NCBI RefSeq assembly: GCF_937616625.2 | Contig: NC_065571.1 | Span: 24,874,201 to 24,938,200, forward strand | Length of the DNA stretch: 64,000 nucleotides | Source: Mercurialis annua | Taxonomy: Eukaryota; Streptophyta; Magnoliopsida; Malpighiales; Euphorbiaceae | Direction: 5' to 3' | Part shown: positions 27,749 to 40,000 of the stretch, in pieces | Layout: each line of letters opens with the position of its first letter | Position numbering within the stretch: the first letter of the stretch is position 1 | Made by a program: the position numbers and the translations under genes | The notes under the pieces: generated by a model | What the model was told of the DNA's origin: nothing | The model's input: only the letters and a program-made list of their open reading frames with translations | Databases searched by the model: none

Positions 27749-30045
27749 GATTTAGCCAAAGTTAACAAGCGATACGAAACAAAACCAAACGTTTTCAAAA
27801 CGTTACGAAACAAATCCAAGCGTTTATCCTTTTTAGCAATTTAAGCCAAACGTTTACATAAGTTATGAAACAAATACAAGCGTTTCACCTTTTTAGTAAT
27901 TTAAGCAAAACGTTTATAAATGCTTTGAAACAAATCCAAGTGCTTCACCTTTTTAGTAATTTAAGCCAAACGTTTACAAACGCTTCGAAACTAATCCAAG
28001 CGTTTCCTCATTTTAGCGATTTAAACCAAACGTTTATAACGTTACGAAACAAATCCAAAGGTTTCACCTTTTTAGCGATTTATACCAAACGTTTACAAAT
28101 GTTACGAAACAAATCCAAACGCTTCACCTTTTTAGCGATTGAAGCCAAACGTTTAAATACATTACGAAACAAATCCAAACGTTTCCCCTTTTTTGCGATT
28201 TAAGCAAAACGTTAACAAAAGTTACGAAACAAAACCAAATGTTTACAAACGTTACGAAACAAATCCAAGCGTTTCCCCTTTTTAGCAATTTTAGCCAAAC
28301 GTTTACAAATGTTATGAAACATATCAAAGCGTTTGCCTTTTTTAGCAATTAAAGCAAAACATTTACAAACGTTACGAAATAAATCAAAACGTTACGAAAA
28401 CAAACCCAACGTTTACAAACGTTACGAAATAAATCCAAGCGTTTCACCTTTTTAGCAATTCAAGCCAAACGTTTACAAAAGTTACGAAACAAATCCACGC
28501 GTTTCACCTTTTTAGCAAATTAAGCAAAACGTTTACAAATGTTACGAAACAAATCCAAAAATTTCACCTTTTTAGCGATTTAAGCCGAACATTTACAAAC
28601 ATTACGAAACAAAACCAAACGTTTCACCTTTTTTAGCGATTTGAGCCAAACGTTTACAAACATTACGAAACAAATCGAAACGTTTTTCCATTTTAGCGAT
28701 TTAAGCCAAACGTTTTAAACGTTGCGAAACAAATTCAAACGTTTCACATTTTTAGCGATTGAAGCCAAACGTTTACAAACGTTACGAAACAAATCCAAAC
28801 GTTTCACATATTTAGCAATTTAAGCCAAACGTTTACTAACATTACGAAACAAAATCAAGCGTATCACCTTTTTAGCAATTTAAGCCAAACATTTACAAAC
28901 GTAACAAAACAAATCTATGCGTTTCACCTTTTTAGCAATTTAAGGGAAACATTTACAAATGTTACGAAACAAATCCAAGCGTTCCACCTTTTTAGCAATT
29001 TAAGGGAAACATTTACAAACGTTACGAAACAAATCCAAGCGTTTCACCTTTTTAGCAATTTATGCCAAACGTTTACAAACGTTGGAAAACAAATCCAAAC
29101 GTTTCCCCTTTTTAGCGATATAAGCCAAACGTTTACAAACGATACGAAACAAATCCAAACGTTTCACCTTTTTAGAGATTTAAGCCAAATATTTACAAAC
29201 GCTAAGAAACAAATCCAAACGTTTCACCTTTTTAGCAATATAAGCTAAACGTTTACAAACGTTACGAAAATAATCCAAACGTATCACCTTTTTAGCGATT
29301 TAAGCCAAACGTTGACAAACTTTACGAAATAAATCCAAACGTTTCACCTTTTTAGCGATTTAAGCCAAACGTTAAAAAATGTAACGAAATAGATCCAAAC
29401 TTTTCACCTTTTTAGCGATTTAAGCCAAACATTTACAAACGTTACGAAACAAATCCAAACGCTTCACCTTTTTAGCGATATAAGCGAAATGTTTACAAAC
29501 GTTACGAAAGAAAGCCAAGCTTTTCACCATTTTAGCGATATAAGCCAAACGTTTACAAATGTTACGAAATAAATCCAAATGTTTCACCATTTTAGCGATT
29601 TAAGCCAACTTTTACAAACGTTACGAAACAAATCCAAGCGTTTCACCTTTTTAATAATTTAAGCCAAACGTTTACAAACGTTACGAAAGAAATCCAATCG
29701 TTTCACCTTTTTAGCAATTTATGCCTAACGTTTACAAACGTTACGAAACAAATCAAACGATTCACCTTTTTAGCGATTTAGCCAAAGTTAACAAACGATA
29801 AGAAACAAAACCAAGTGTTTCCAAACGTTACGAAACAAATCCAAGCGTTTATCCTTTTTAGCAATTTAAGCCAAACATTTACATACGTTACGAAACAAAT
29901 CCAAGTGTTTCACCTTTTTAGTAATTTAAGCAAAACGTTTACATATGTTTTGAAACAAATCCAAGTGTTTCACCTTTTTAGTAATTTAAGCGAAACGTTC
30001 ACAAACGTTACTAAACAAAACCAAACGTTTTTAGCGATTTAAGCC
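27102..30045 (+). repeat. Domain D HOR unit D2 (incomplete)
   Basis: Second D unit. It contains two extra monomers at 29,161-29,280 relative to D1, and ends where domain E starts. Near 30,020-30,060 a shortened monomer (AAACGTTTTTAGCG) leads into an E-type CAAATTAAACCAAGCG monomer. The exact switch point is uncertain by tens of bases. Confidence 0.82.
29161..29280 (+). repeat. Two-monomer (120 bp) block private to unit D2
   Basis: Exactly two monomers are present in D2 but absent from D1 (about 25,881) and from D' (about 63,156). They carry GAGATTTAAGCC, AATATAAGC and GAAAATAATCC, which are marks of A, B, C and E units. They were either gained by D2 from another domain or lost in the ancestor of D1 and D'. 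Confidence 0.82.
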
Positions 30046-31909
30046 AAATGTTTACAAACGTTACGAAGCAAATTAAACCAAGCGTTTCACCTTTTTAGCA
30101 ATTTAAGCCAAACGTATACAAACATTACATAAAAAATCCAAGCGTTTCTCCTTTTTAGCAATTTAAGCTAAACGTTTACAAACGTTACGAAACAAATCCA
30201 AGCGTTTCACCGTTTTAGCAATTTAAGCCAAACGTTTACAAATGTCACGAAACAAATCCAAACGTTTCACCTTTTTAGCGATTTAAGCCAGACGTTTACA
30301 AACTTTACGAAACAAATCCAAACGTTGCACCTTTTTAGCGATTTAAGCAAAAAATTTACAAACGTTACGAAACAAATCCAAACGTTACGAAACAAAACCA
30401 AACGTTTACAAACGTTACGAAACAAATCCAAGCGTTTCACCTTTTTAGCAATTTAGGCAAAACGTTTACAAATGTTACGAAACAAATCCAAAAATTTCAC
30501 CTTTTTAGCGATTTAAGCCAAACAATTACAGACGTTACGAAACAAAACCAAATGTTTCACCTTTTTAGCGATATAAGCCAAACGTTTACAAACGTTTCAA
30601 AAAAAATCCAAACGTTTCAGTTTATTAGTAGTTTAAGCTAAACGTTTAAAAGCGTTACCAAACAAATCAAAACGTTTCACCTTTTTAGCGATTTAAGACA
30701 GACGTAAACAAACGTTACGAAACAAAACCAAACGTTTACAAATGTTACGAAAAAAATCCAAGCGTTTCACTTTTTTAGAAATTGAAGCCAAACGTTTACA
30801 AATGTTCGGAAACAAATCCAAGCGTTTCACCTTTTTTAGCAATTTAAGCAAAACATTTACAAATGTTCAGAAACAGATCCAATCGTTTCACCTTTTTAGT
30901 AATTTAAGCCAAACGTTTACAAACGTTACGAAACAAATCCAAGCGTTTGATCTTTTTAGCAATTTAAGCCAAACGTTTACAAACGTTTCGAAACAAATCA
31001 AAACGTTTTCCCATTTTAGCGATTTAAGCCAAACGTTTTAAACGTTGCGAAACAAATCCAAACTTTTCACATTTTTAGCGATTGAAGCCAAACGTTTACA
31101 AATGTTACGAAACAAATCCAAACGTTTCACCATTTTAGCGATTTAAGGCAAACATTTAAAACGTTACAAAACAAATTCAAATGTTTCACCTTTTTAGCGA
31201 TTTATGCCAAACATTTACAAACGTTACGAAACAAATCCAAACGTTTCACCTTTTTAGCGATTGAAGCAAAACGTTTAAAAACGTTACGAAACAATTCCAA
31301 ACGTTTCACCTTTTTAGCGATTTAAGCCAAACGTTAACAAATATTTCAAAACAAAAGCAAATGTTTACAAACGTTACGAAACTAATCCAAGCGTTTCACC
31401 TTTTTAGCAATTTTAGCCAAACGTTTACAAATGTTATGAAACATATCCAAGCGTTTCACTTTTTTAGCAATGAAAGCAAAACATTTAAAAATGTTACGAA
31501 ACAAATCCAAACGTTACGAAACAAACCCAACGTTTACAAATGTTACGAAACAAATCCAAGCGTTTCACCTTTTTAGCAATTTAAGCTAAACGTTTACAAA
31601 ACTTACGAAACCAATCCAAGATTTAGCAAATTAAGCAAAATGTTTACAAAATTTTACCAAACAAATCCAAAAATTTCACCTTTTTAGTGATTTAAGTCGA
31701 ACATTTACAAACGTAACGAAACAAAACCAAACGTTTTACCTTTTTAGCGATTTGAGCCAAAAGTTTACAAAAGTTACGAAACAAATCCAAATGTTTTCCC
31801 ATTTTAGCGATTTAAGCCAAACGTTTTAAATGTTGCGAAACAAATCCAAACGTTTCTTATTTTTAGCGATTGAAGCCAAACGTTTACAAACGTTACAAAA
31901 CAAATCTAA
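30046..31909 (+). repeat. Domain E, leading partial unit
   Basis: A mix of D-like monomers (about 30,460-30,960 resembles 22,760-23,150, and about 31,000-31,900 resembles parts of 24.7-25.5 kb) ending at the E marker. This suggests E arose from a D-derived segment. Confidence 0.75.
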
Positions 31910-34900
31910 ATGTTTCACATATTTAGAAATTTAACCAAAACGTTTCCAAACATTACGAAACAAAACCAAGTGTATCACCTTTTTAGAAATTTAAGCCAAA
32001 AATACAAGCGTAACGAAACAATTCCATGCGTTTCACCTTTTTGGCAATATAAGGGAAACGTTTACAAACGTTACGAAGCAAATCCAAGCGTTTCACCTTT
32101 TTAGCAATTTATGCCAAACGTTTACAAACGTTGCGAAACAAATTCAAACATTTCACTTTTTTTAGTAATATAAGCCAAACGTTTACAAAGGGTAAGAAAA
32201 AATTCCAAACGTTTCACCGTTTTAGAGATTTAAGCCAAATGTTTACAAACGCTACGAAACAAATCCAAATGTTTCACCTTTTTAGCAATATAAGAGAAAC
32301 GTTTACAAACGTTACGAAAATAATCCAAACGTTTCACCTTTTTAGCGATTTAAGCCAAACGTTGACAAACTTTACGAAACAAATCCAAACGTTTCACTTT
32401 TTTCGCGAATCAAGCCAAACGTTAACAAACGTAACGAAATAAATCAAAACTTTTCACCTTTTTAGCGATTTAAGCCAAACGTTTACAAACGTAACGAAAC
32501 AAATCCAAACGTTTCACCTTTTTAGCGTTATAAGCCAAATGTTTACAAACGTTACGAAAAAAATCCAAACGTTTCACCATTTTAGCTATTTAAGCCAACG
32601 TTATGAAACAAATCCAAGCGTTTCACCTTTTTAGCAGTTTAAGCCAAATGATTACAAACGTTACGAAAAAAATCCAAGCGTTTAACCTTTTTAGCAATTT
32701 ATGCCTAACGTTTACGAACATTACGAATCAAATCCAAACGATTCACCTTTTTAGCGATTTAAGCCAAACGTTTAAAAACGTTACGAAAACAATCCAAACG
32801 TTTCACCTTTTTAGCGATTTAAGCCAAACGTTTACAAACGTTACGAAACAAATCCAAACGTGTCACCTTTTTAGCGATATAAGCCAAACGTTTACAAATG
32901 TTACGAAACAAATCGAAATGTTTCCCATTTTTAGCGATTTAAGCCAAAAGTTTACGAACGTTACGAAACAAAACCAAATGTTTAAAATGCTACGAAACAA
33001 ATCCAAACGTTTCTAATTTTTAGCGATTTAAGCCAAACGTTACGAAACAAATTAATACAAGCGTTTCACCTTTTTAGCAATTTAAGCCAAACATTTAAAA
33101 ACATTACAAAATAAATCCAAGCGTTTCTCCTTTTTAGCAATGTAAGCCAAATGTTTACAAACGTTACGAAACAAATCCCAAACATTTACAAACTTTACGA
33201 AACAAATCCAAACGTTTCACTTTTTTAGTGATTTAAGCCAAACGTTTACAAACGTTACGAAACAAATCCAAACGTTGCACCTTTTTAACAATTTAAGCCA
33301 AACATTTGCAAAGGTTAAGAAACAAATTCAAATATTTCACCTTATTAGCAATATAAGCCAAACGTTTGCAAACGTTATGAAACAAATCCAAGAGTTTCAC
33401 CTTTTTAGCAATATAAGCTAAACATTTACAAACATTACGAAAGAAATCCAAGAGTTTCACCTTTTTAGCAATTTAAGCCAAACATTTACAAACTTTCCGA
33501 AACAAATCCAAATGTTTCACCTTATTAGCGATTTAAGCAAACGTTAACAACCGCTACGAAACAAATCCAAACGTTTCCTCTTTTTAGCAATTTAAGCGAA
33601 ACGTTTACAAACGTTACGAAACAAATCCAAACGTTTAACCTATTTAGCGATTTAAGACAAACGTTGACAAACGTTCCGAAACAAATCCAACTTTTTCACC
33701 TTTTTTGCAATTTAAGCCAAACGTTTACAAATGTTACGAAACAAATCCAAACTTTTCACCTTTTTAGCGATTTAGGCCAAACGTTTACAAACATTACGAA
33801 ACAAATCCAAACGTTCCCCCTTATTAGCGATTTACGCCAAATGTTTACAAACGTTACGAAACAAATCCGAAAGTTTCACCTTTTTAGCGATTTAAGCCAA
33901 ACGTTTACAAACGTTACGAAGCAAATCCAAGCGTTTCACCTTTTTAGCAATTTAAGCCAAACGTTTACAAACATTAAGAAAAAAATCCAAGCGTTTCACC
34001 TTTTTAGCAATTTAAGCCAAACGTTTACAAACGTTACGAAACAAATCCCAGCGTTTCACCTTTTTAGCAATTTAAACCAAACGTTTACAAACCTTGCGAA
34101 ACAAATCTAAACGTTTCACCTTTTTAAACCAAACGTTTACAAACGTTAGGAAACAAAACCAAGCGTATCACCTTTTCTAGTAATTTAAGCCAAACGTTTA
34201 CAAACGTTACGAAAAAATCCAATTGTTCACCTTTTTAGCAATTTAAGCAAAACATTTACAAATGTTACGAAACAAATCCAAACGTTTCACCTTTTTAGCG
34301 ATTTAAGACAAACGTTTACAAACGTTACAAAACAAAACCAAACGTTTTCCCTTTTTATCAATGTAAGCCAAACGTTTACAAACGTTACGAAACAAATCCA
34401 AACGTTTTCCCATTTTACTGATTTAAGCCATACGTTTAAAACATTACAAAACAAATCCAAACGTTTCACCTTTTTAGAGATTTAAGCCAAATGTTTACAA
34501 ACGTTACGAAACAAAACCGAGCGTGTCACCTTTTTAGTAATTTATGCCAAACATTTACAAATTTAACAAAACAAATCCAAGTGTATCACCTTTTTAGCAA
34601 TTGAAGGCAAACGTTTACAAACGTTACAAAACAAATCCAAGTGTATCACCTTTTTAGCAATTGAAGGCAAATGTTTACAAACGTTACGAAACAAATCCAA
34701 TCATTTCACCTTTTTAGCGATATAAGCCAAACGTTTACAAAAGTTATGAAACAAATCCAAGCTTTACCAAATTAAGCAAAATGTTTACAAAATTTTACGA
34801 AACAAATCCAAAAATTTCACCTTTTTAGTGATTTAAGTCGAACATTTACAAACGTTACAAAACAAAACCAAACGTTTCACCTTTTTAGCGATTTGAGCCA

Positions 34901-35050
34901 AATGTTTACAAACGTTACGAAACAAATCCAAACTTTTTCCCATTTTAGCGATTTAAGCCAAACGTTTCAAACGTTGCGAAACAAATCCAAACGTTTCACA
35001 TTTTTAGCAATTGAAGCCAAACGTTTACAAACGTTACAAAACAAATCTAA
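31910..35050 (+). repeat. Domain E HOR unit E1 (3,141 bp)
   Basis: First complete E unit. Relative to E2 it has two extra monomers near 32,400-32,520. It also has a 10 bp contraction at about 33,031 and a monomer loss near 33,180 (CAAATCCCAAACATTTAC), and lacks a ~445 bp block found in E2 after 36,915. A run of nearly identical AAGCG/AGCAATTT-type monomers lies at about 33,920-34,080. Confidence 0.83.
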
Positions 35051-38000
35051 ATGTTTCACATATTTAGAAATTTAACCCAAACGTTTACAAACATTACGAA
35101 ACAAAACCAAGCGTATCACCTTTTTAGCAATTTAAGCCAAAAATACAAGCGTAACGAAACAATACCTAGCGTTTCACTTTTTTGGCAATATAAGGTAAAC
35201 GTTTACAAAAGTTACGAAACAAATCCAAGCGTTTCATCTTTTTAGCAATTTATGCCAAACGTTTACAAACGTTGCGAAACAAATTCAAACATTTCACTTT
35301 TATTAGTAATATAAGCCAAACGTTTACAAACGGTAAGAAACAAATCCAAACGTTTCAACGTTTTAGAGATTTAAGCCAAATGTTTAGAAACGCTACGAAA
35401 CAAATCCAAATGTTTCACCTTTTTAGCAATATAAGAGAAACGTTTACAAACGTTACGAAAATAATCCAAACGTTTCACCTTTTTAGCGATTGAAGCCAAA
35501 CGTTGACAAACTTTACGAAACAAATCCAAACGTTTCACCTTTTTAGCGTTATAAGCCAAACGTTTACAAACGTTACGAAAAAATCCAAACGTTTCACCAT
35601 TTTAGCCATTTAATCCAACGTTATGAAACAAATCCAAGCGTTTCACCTTTTTAGCAGTTTAAGCCAAATGATAACAAACGCTACGAAAAAAATCCAAGCG
35701 TTTAACCTTTTTAGCAATTTATGCCTAACGTTTACAAACATTACGAATCAAATCGAAACGATTCACCTTTTTAGCGATTTAAGCCAAACGTTTAAAAACG
35801 TTACGAAAACAATCCAAACGTTTCACCTTTTTAGCGATTTAAGCCAAACATTTACAAACGCTACGTAACAAATCCAAATGTGTCACCTTTTTAGCGATAT
35901 AAGCCAAACGTTTACAAACGTTACGAAACAAATCGAAATGTTTCCCATTTTTAGCGATTTAAGCCAAACGTTTACGAAAGTTACGAAACAAAACCAAATG
36001 TTTAAAATGCTACGAAACAAATCCAAACGTTTCTAATTTTTAGCGATTTAAGCCAAACGTTTACAAACGTTACGAAACAAATTAATACAAGCGTTTCACC
36101 TTTTTAGCAATTTAAGCCAAACATTTAAAAACATTACAAAATAAATCCAAGCGTTTCTCCTTTTTAGCAATGTAAGCCAAATGTTTACAAACGTTACGAA
36201 ACAAATCCCAGCTTTTCACCTTTTTAGCAATTTAAGCCAAACATTTACAAACTTTACGAAACAAATCCAAACGTTTCCCATTTTTAGCAATTTAAGCGAA
36301 ACATTTACAAAGGTTAAGAAACAAATTCAAATATTTCACCTTATTAGCAATTTAAGCCAAACGTTTGCAAACGTTATGAAATAAATCCTAGAGTTTCACC
36401 TTTTTAGCAATATAAGCTAAACATTTACAAACATTACGAAAGAAATCCAAGAGTTTCACCTTTTTAGCAATTTAAGCCAAACATTTACAAACTTTACGAA
36501 ACAAATCCAAATGTTTCACCTTATTAGCGATTTAAGCAAACGTTAACAACCGCTACGAAACAAATCCAAACGTTTCCCCTTTTTAGCAATTTAAGCGAAA
36601 CATTTACAAACGTTACGAAACAAATCCAAACGTTTAACCGATTTAGCGATTTAAGCCAAACGTTGACAAACGTTACGAAACAAATCCAAGTGTTTCACCT
36701 TTTTAGCGATTTAAGCCAAACGTTTACAAATTTTACGAAACAAATCCAAACTTTTCACCTTTTTAGCGATTTAGGCCAAACGTTTACAAACATTACGAAA
36801 CAAATCCAAACGTTTCCCCTTTTTAGCGATTTACGCCAAATGTTTACAAACGTTACGAAACAAATCCAAAAGTTTGACCTTTTTAGCGATTTAAGCCAAA
36901 CGTTTACAAATGTTACGAAAAAACTAAACGTTTCAAACGTTACGAAACAAATTCAAACGTTTCACATTTTTAGTGATTTAAGCCAAACATTTACAAATGT
37001 TACAAAACAAAACCTAGAGTTTCACCTTTTGAGCAATTTAAGACAGACGATTACAAACATTACAAAACAAATCCTATCATTTCACCTTTTTAGCTATTTA
37101 AGCCAAACATTTACAAACGTTACGAAACAAATCAATGCGTTTCACCTTTTTAGCAATTTAAACCAAACGTTTACAAACATTACAAAACAAATCCATGCGT
37201 TTCACCTTTTTAGCAATTTAAGCCAAATGCTTACAAATGTGGGAAATAAATTCAAATGTTTCACCTTTTTAGCTATTTACGCCAAACATTTACAAAGGTG
37301 TAAAACAAATCAAAATGTTTCGCCTTTTTAGCAATTTGAGCCAAACGTTTACAAATATTACGAAACAAATCCAAGCGTTTTACCTTTTTAGCAATTTAAG
37401 CCAAACGTTTACAAACATTACGAAACAAATCCAAGCGTTTCACCTTTTTAGCAATTTAAGCCAAACGTTTACAAACGTTACGAAACAAATCCCAGCGTTT
37501 CACCTTTTTAGCAATTTAAACCAAACGTTTACAAACCTTACGAAACAAATCTAAACGTTTCACCTTTTTAAACCAAACGTTTACAAACGTTGAAAACAAA
37601 ACCAAGCGTATCACCTTTTCTAGTAATTTAAGCCAAACGTCTACAAACGTTACGAAAAAAATCCAATTGTTCACCTTTTTAGCAATTTAAGCAAAACGTT
37701 TACAAATGTTACGAAACAAATCCAAACGTTTCACCTTTTTAGCGATTTAAGACAAACGTTTAAAAACGTTACAAAACAAAACCAAACGTTTCCCCTTTTT
37801 ATCAATGTAAGCCAAACGTATACAAACGTTACGAAACAAATCCAAACGTTTTCCCATTTTACCGATTTAAGCCATACGTTTAAAACATTACAAAACAAAT
37901 CCAAACGTTTCACCTTTTTAGAAATTTAAGCCAAATGTTTACAAACGTTACGAAACAAAATCAAGCGTGTCACCTTTTTAGTAATTTATGCCAAACATTT

Positions 38001-38484
38001 ACAAATTTAACAAAACAAATCCAAGCGTATCACCTTTTTAGCAATTGAAGGCAAACGTTACGAAACAAATCCAAGTGTATCACCTTTTTAGCAATTGAAG
38101 GCAAATGTTTACAAACGTTACGAAACAAATCCAAACATTTCACCTTTTTAGCGATATAAGCCAAACGTTTACAAAAGTTACGAAACAAATCCAAGCTTTA
38201 CCAAATTAAGCAAAATGTTTACAAAATTTTACGAAACAAATCCAAAAATTTCACCTTTTTAGTGATTTAAGTCGAACATTTACAAACGTTACAAAACAAA
38301 ACCAAATGTTTCACCTTTTTAGCGATTTGAGCCAAATGTTTACAAACGTTACGAAACAAATCCAAACTTTTTCCCATTTTAGCGATTTAAGCCAAACGTT
38401 TTAAACGTTGCGAAACAAATCCAAACGTTTCACATTTTTAGCGATTGAAGCCAAACGTTTACAAACGTTACAAAATAAATCTAA
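35051..38484 (+). repeat. Domain E HOR unit E2 (3,434 bp)
   Basis: Second complete E unit. It is longer than E1 because of a ~445 bp (about 7-monomer) expansion at about 36,915-37,360. A 10 bp contraction is visible at about 38,050 (AAGGCAAACGTTACG versus the full monomer in E1 at about 34,610). Confidence 0.83.
36915..37360 (+). repeat. ~445 bp monomer expansion in unit E2
   Basis: Alignment of E1 to E2 jumps from offset ~2,999 (33,664 to 36,663) to 3,444 (34,287 to 37,731). The extra stretch contains an abrupt AAAAAACTAAACGTTTC join at about 36,920 and then divergent monomers (AACCTAGAG, AATCAATGCG, AATGTGGGAAATAAATTC). It then returns to the E1 series. The longest open frame of the window (36,663-37,331) exists because of this block. 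Confidence 0.78.
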
Positions 38485-38671
38485 ATGTTTCACATATTTA
38501 GAAATTTAACCCAAACGTTTACAAACATTACGAAACAAAACCAAGCGTATCACCTTTTTAGCAATTTAAGCCAAAAATACAAGCGTAACAAAACAATACC
38601 AAGCGTTTCACCTTTTTGGCAATATAAGGTAAACGTTTACAAACGTTACGAAACAAATCCAAGCGTTTCAT

Positions 38672-38686
38672 CTTTTTAGCAATTTA
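38672..38686 (+). other. E-to-A' domain seam
   Basis: Left of this point the sequence follows E (CATCTTTTTAGC as at 35,235). Right of it the sequence follows A from about 7,310 (AATTTAAGCAAAACG, then GTTCAG at 38,705 matching 7,341). The switch falls within the 15 bases shared by both, and the 60 bp register is kept. This is what an in-register homologous exchange would leave. Confidence 0.83.
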
Positions 38687-40000
38687 AGCAAAACGTTTAC
38701 AAATGTTCAGAAACAAATCCAAGCATTTCACATTTTTAGTAATTTAAGCCAAACGTTTAAACGTTACGAAACAAATCCAAGCGTTTCACCTTTTTAGCAA
38801 TTTAAGACAAACGTTTACAAACGTTACGAAACAAATTCAATGTTTCACCTTTTTAGCGATTTAAGCCTAATGTTTACAAACGATACGAAACAAAACAAAC
38901 GTTTCACCTTTTTAGCAATTTAATCCAAATGTTTACAAACATTACGAAACAAATCCAAACGTTTCCCCATTTTAGCAATTTAAGCCAAACATTTAAAACG
39001 TTACGAAACAAATCCAAATGTTTCACCTTTTTAATGATTTATGCCAAACGTTTACAAATGTTACAAAACAAATCAAAACGTTTCACCTTTTTAGCAATTG
39101 AAGTCAAACGTTTACAAACGTTAGGAAGCCAATCCAAGCGTTTCACCTTTTTAGCAATTTAAGCCAAACATTTACAAACGTTAGGAAACAAATCCAAACG
39201 TCTCACCTTTTTAGCGATTTAAGCCAAACGTTTGCAAATGTTACAAAACAAAACCGAACGCTTAAAATGTTACGAATCAAATCCAAACATTTATTACGTT
39301 TCGAAACAAATCCAAACGTTTCACATTTTTAGCAATTTAAGGCAAACCTTTACAAACATTACGAAACAAATCAAAACGTTTCACATTTTTAGCGATTTAA
39401 GCCAAACCTTTACATACGTTAAGAAACAAAAAAAAGAGTTTCACCTTTTTAGGAATTTAAGCCAAACGTTACAAAACAAATCCAAGCATTTCACCTTTTT
39501 AGCAATTTAAGCCAAACGTTTATAAACGTTCCGAAACAAATCCAAGCGTTACACCTTTTAAGAAATTTATGCTAAACATTTACAAACGTTACGAAACAAA
39601 TCCAAGAGTTTCACCTTTTTAGCAATTTAAGCAAAACGTTAACAAACGTTAAGAAACAAATCCAAGAATTTTACCTTCTTAGCAATTTAAGCCAAACGTT
39701 TGCAAACGTTACGAAACAAAGCCAAACATTTCACCTTTTTACCAATTTAAGCCAAACGTTTACAAACGTTTCAAAACAAATCAAAACGTTTCCCTATTTT
39801 AGCTATTTAATCCAAAAGTTTAAAACGTTACGAAACAAATCCAAACATTTAACCTTTTTCGTGATTTATGCCAATCTTTTACAAACGGTACAACAAATCA
39901 AAACGTTTCACATCTTTAGCGATTTAAGCCAAACATTTAAAAATTTACGAGACAAATCAAGACGTTTAACCTTTTTAGCGATTAAAGCAAAACGTTTACA

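Larger units (their letters stand above)
22746..30045 (+). repeat. HOR domain D (3.27 kb units with 685 bp sub-repeat)
   Basis: Period of about 3,271-3,273 bp, measured for example from TTTCCGAACG at 23,831 to its partner at 27,102. A shortened monomer (GCGATTTAGCCAAAGTTAAC and variants) recurs at 23,792, 24,477, 26,378, 27,063, 27,749 and 29,775. The spacings are 685, 1,901, 685, 686 and 2,026 bp, so a ~685 bp block is itself tandemly repeated inside the HOR. Monomers have different private variants from A-C (GAAACTAATCC, CCTCATTTTAGCG, AAAGGGAAAC). Confidence 0.87.
30046..38678 (+). repeat. HOR domain E (3.1-3.4 kb units)
   Basis: Marker monomer ATGTTTCACATATTTAGAAA occurs at 31,910, 35,051 and 38,485 (spacings 3,141 and 3,434 bp). 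Other private marks are AAATACAAGCGTAAC, ATAAGAGAAACG, CAAATTAATACAAGCG, TTTTCTAGTAATTT and AGCTTTACCAAATTAAG. The first ~1.9 kb resembles the start of D and then a later D block. The middle holds runs of A/B-like monomers (GAAAATAATCC, GTTGACAAAC). No second E domain is visible in the window. Confidence 0.85.

Noticed and set aside
33664..34110. 148-codon plus-strand open frame
   Set aside because: Same satellite frame as above. It ends where a monomer mutation creates a stop. No independent evidence of coding.
36663..37331. 222-codon plus-strand open frame of 20-residue repeats (TNVTKQIQ...FHLFSDLSQ type)
   Set aside because: It is a direct translation of the satellite in its one stop-free frame. 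Equivalent frames of 60-148 codons appear everywhere in the array and are broken at random points. There is no start context, domain, signal or unique sequence. Not annotated as a gene.
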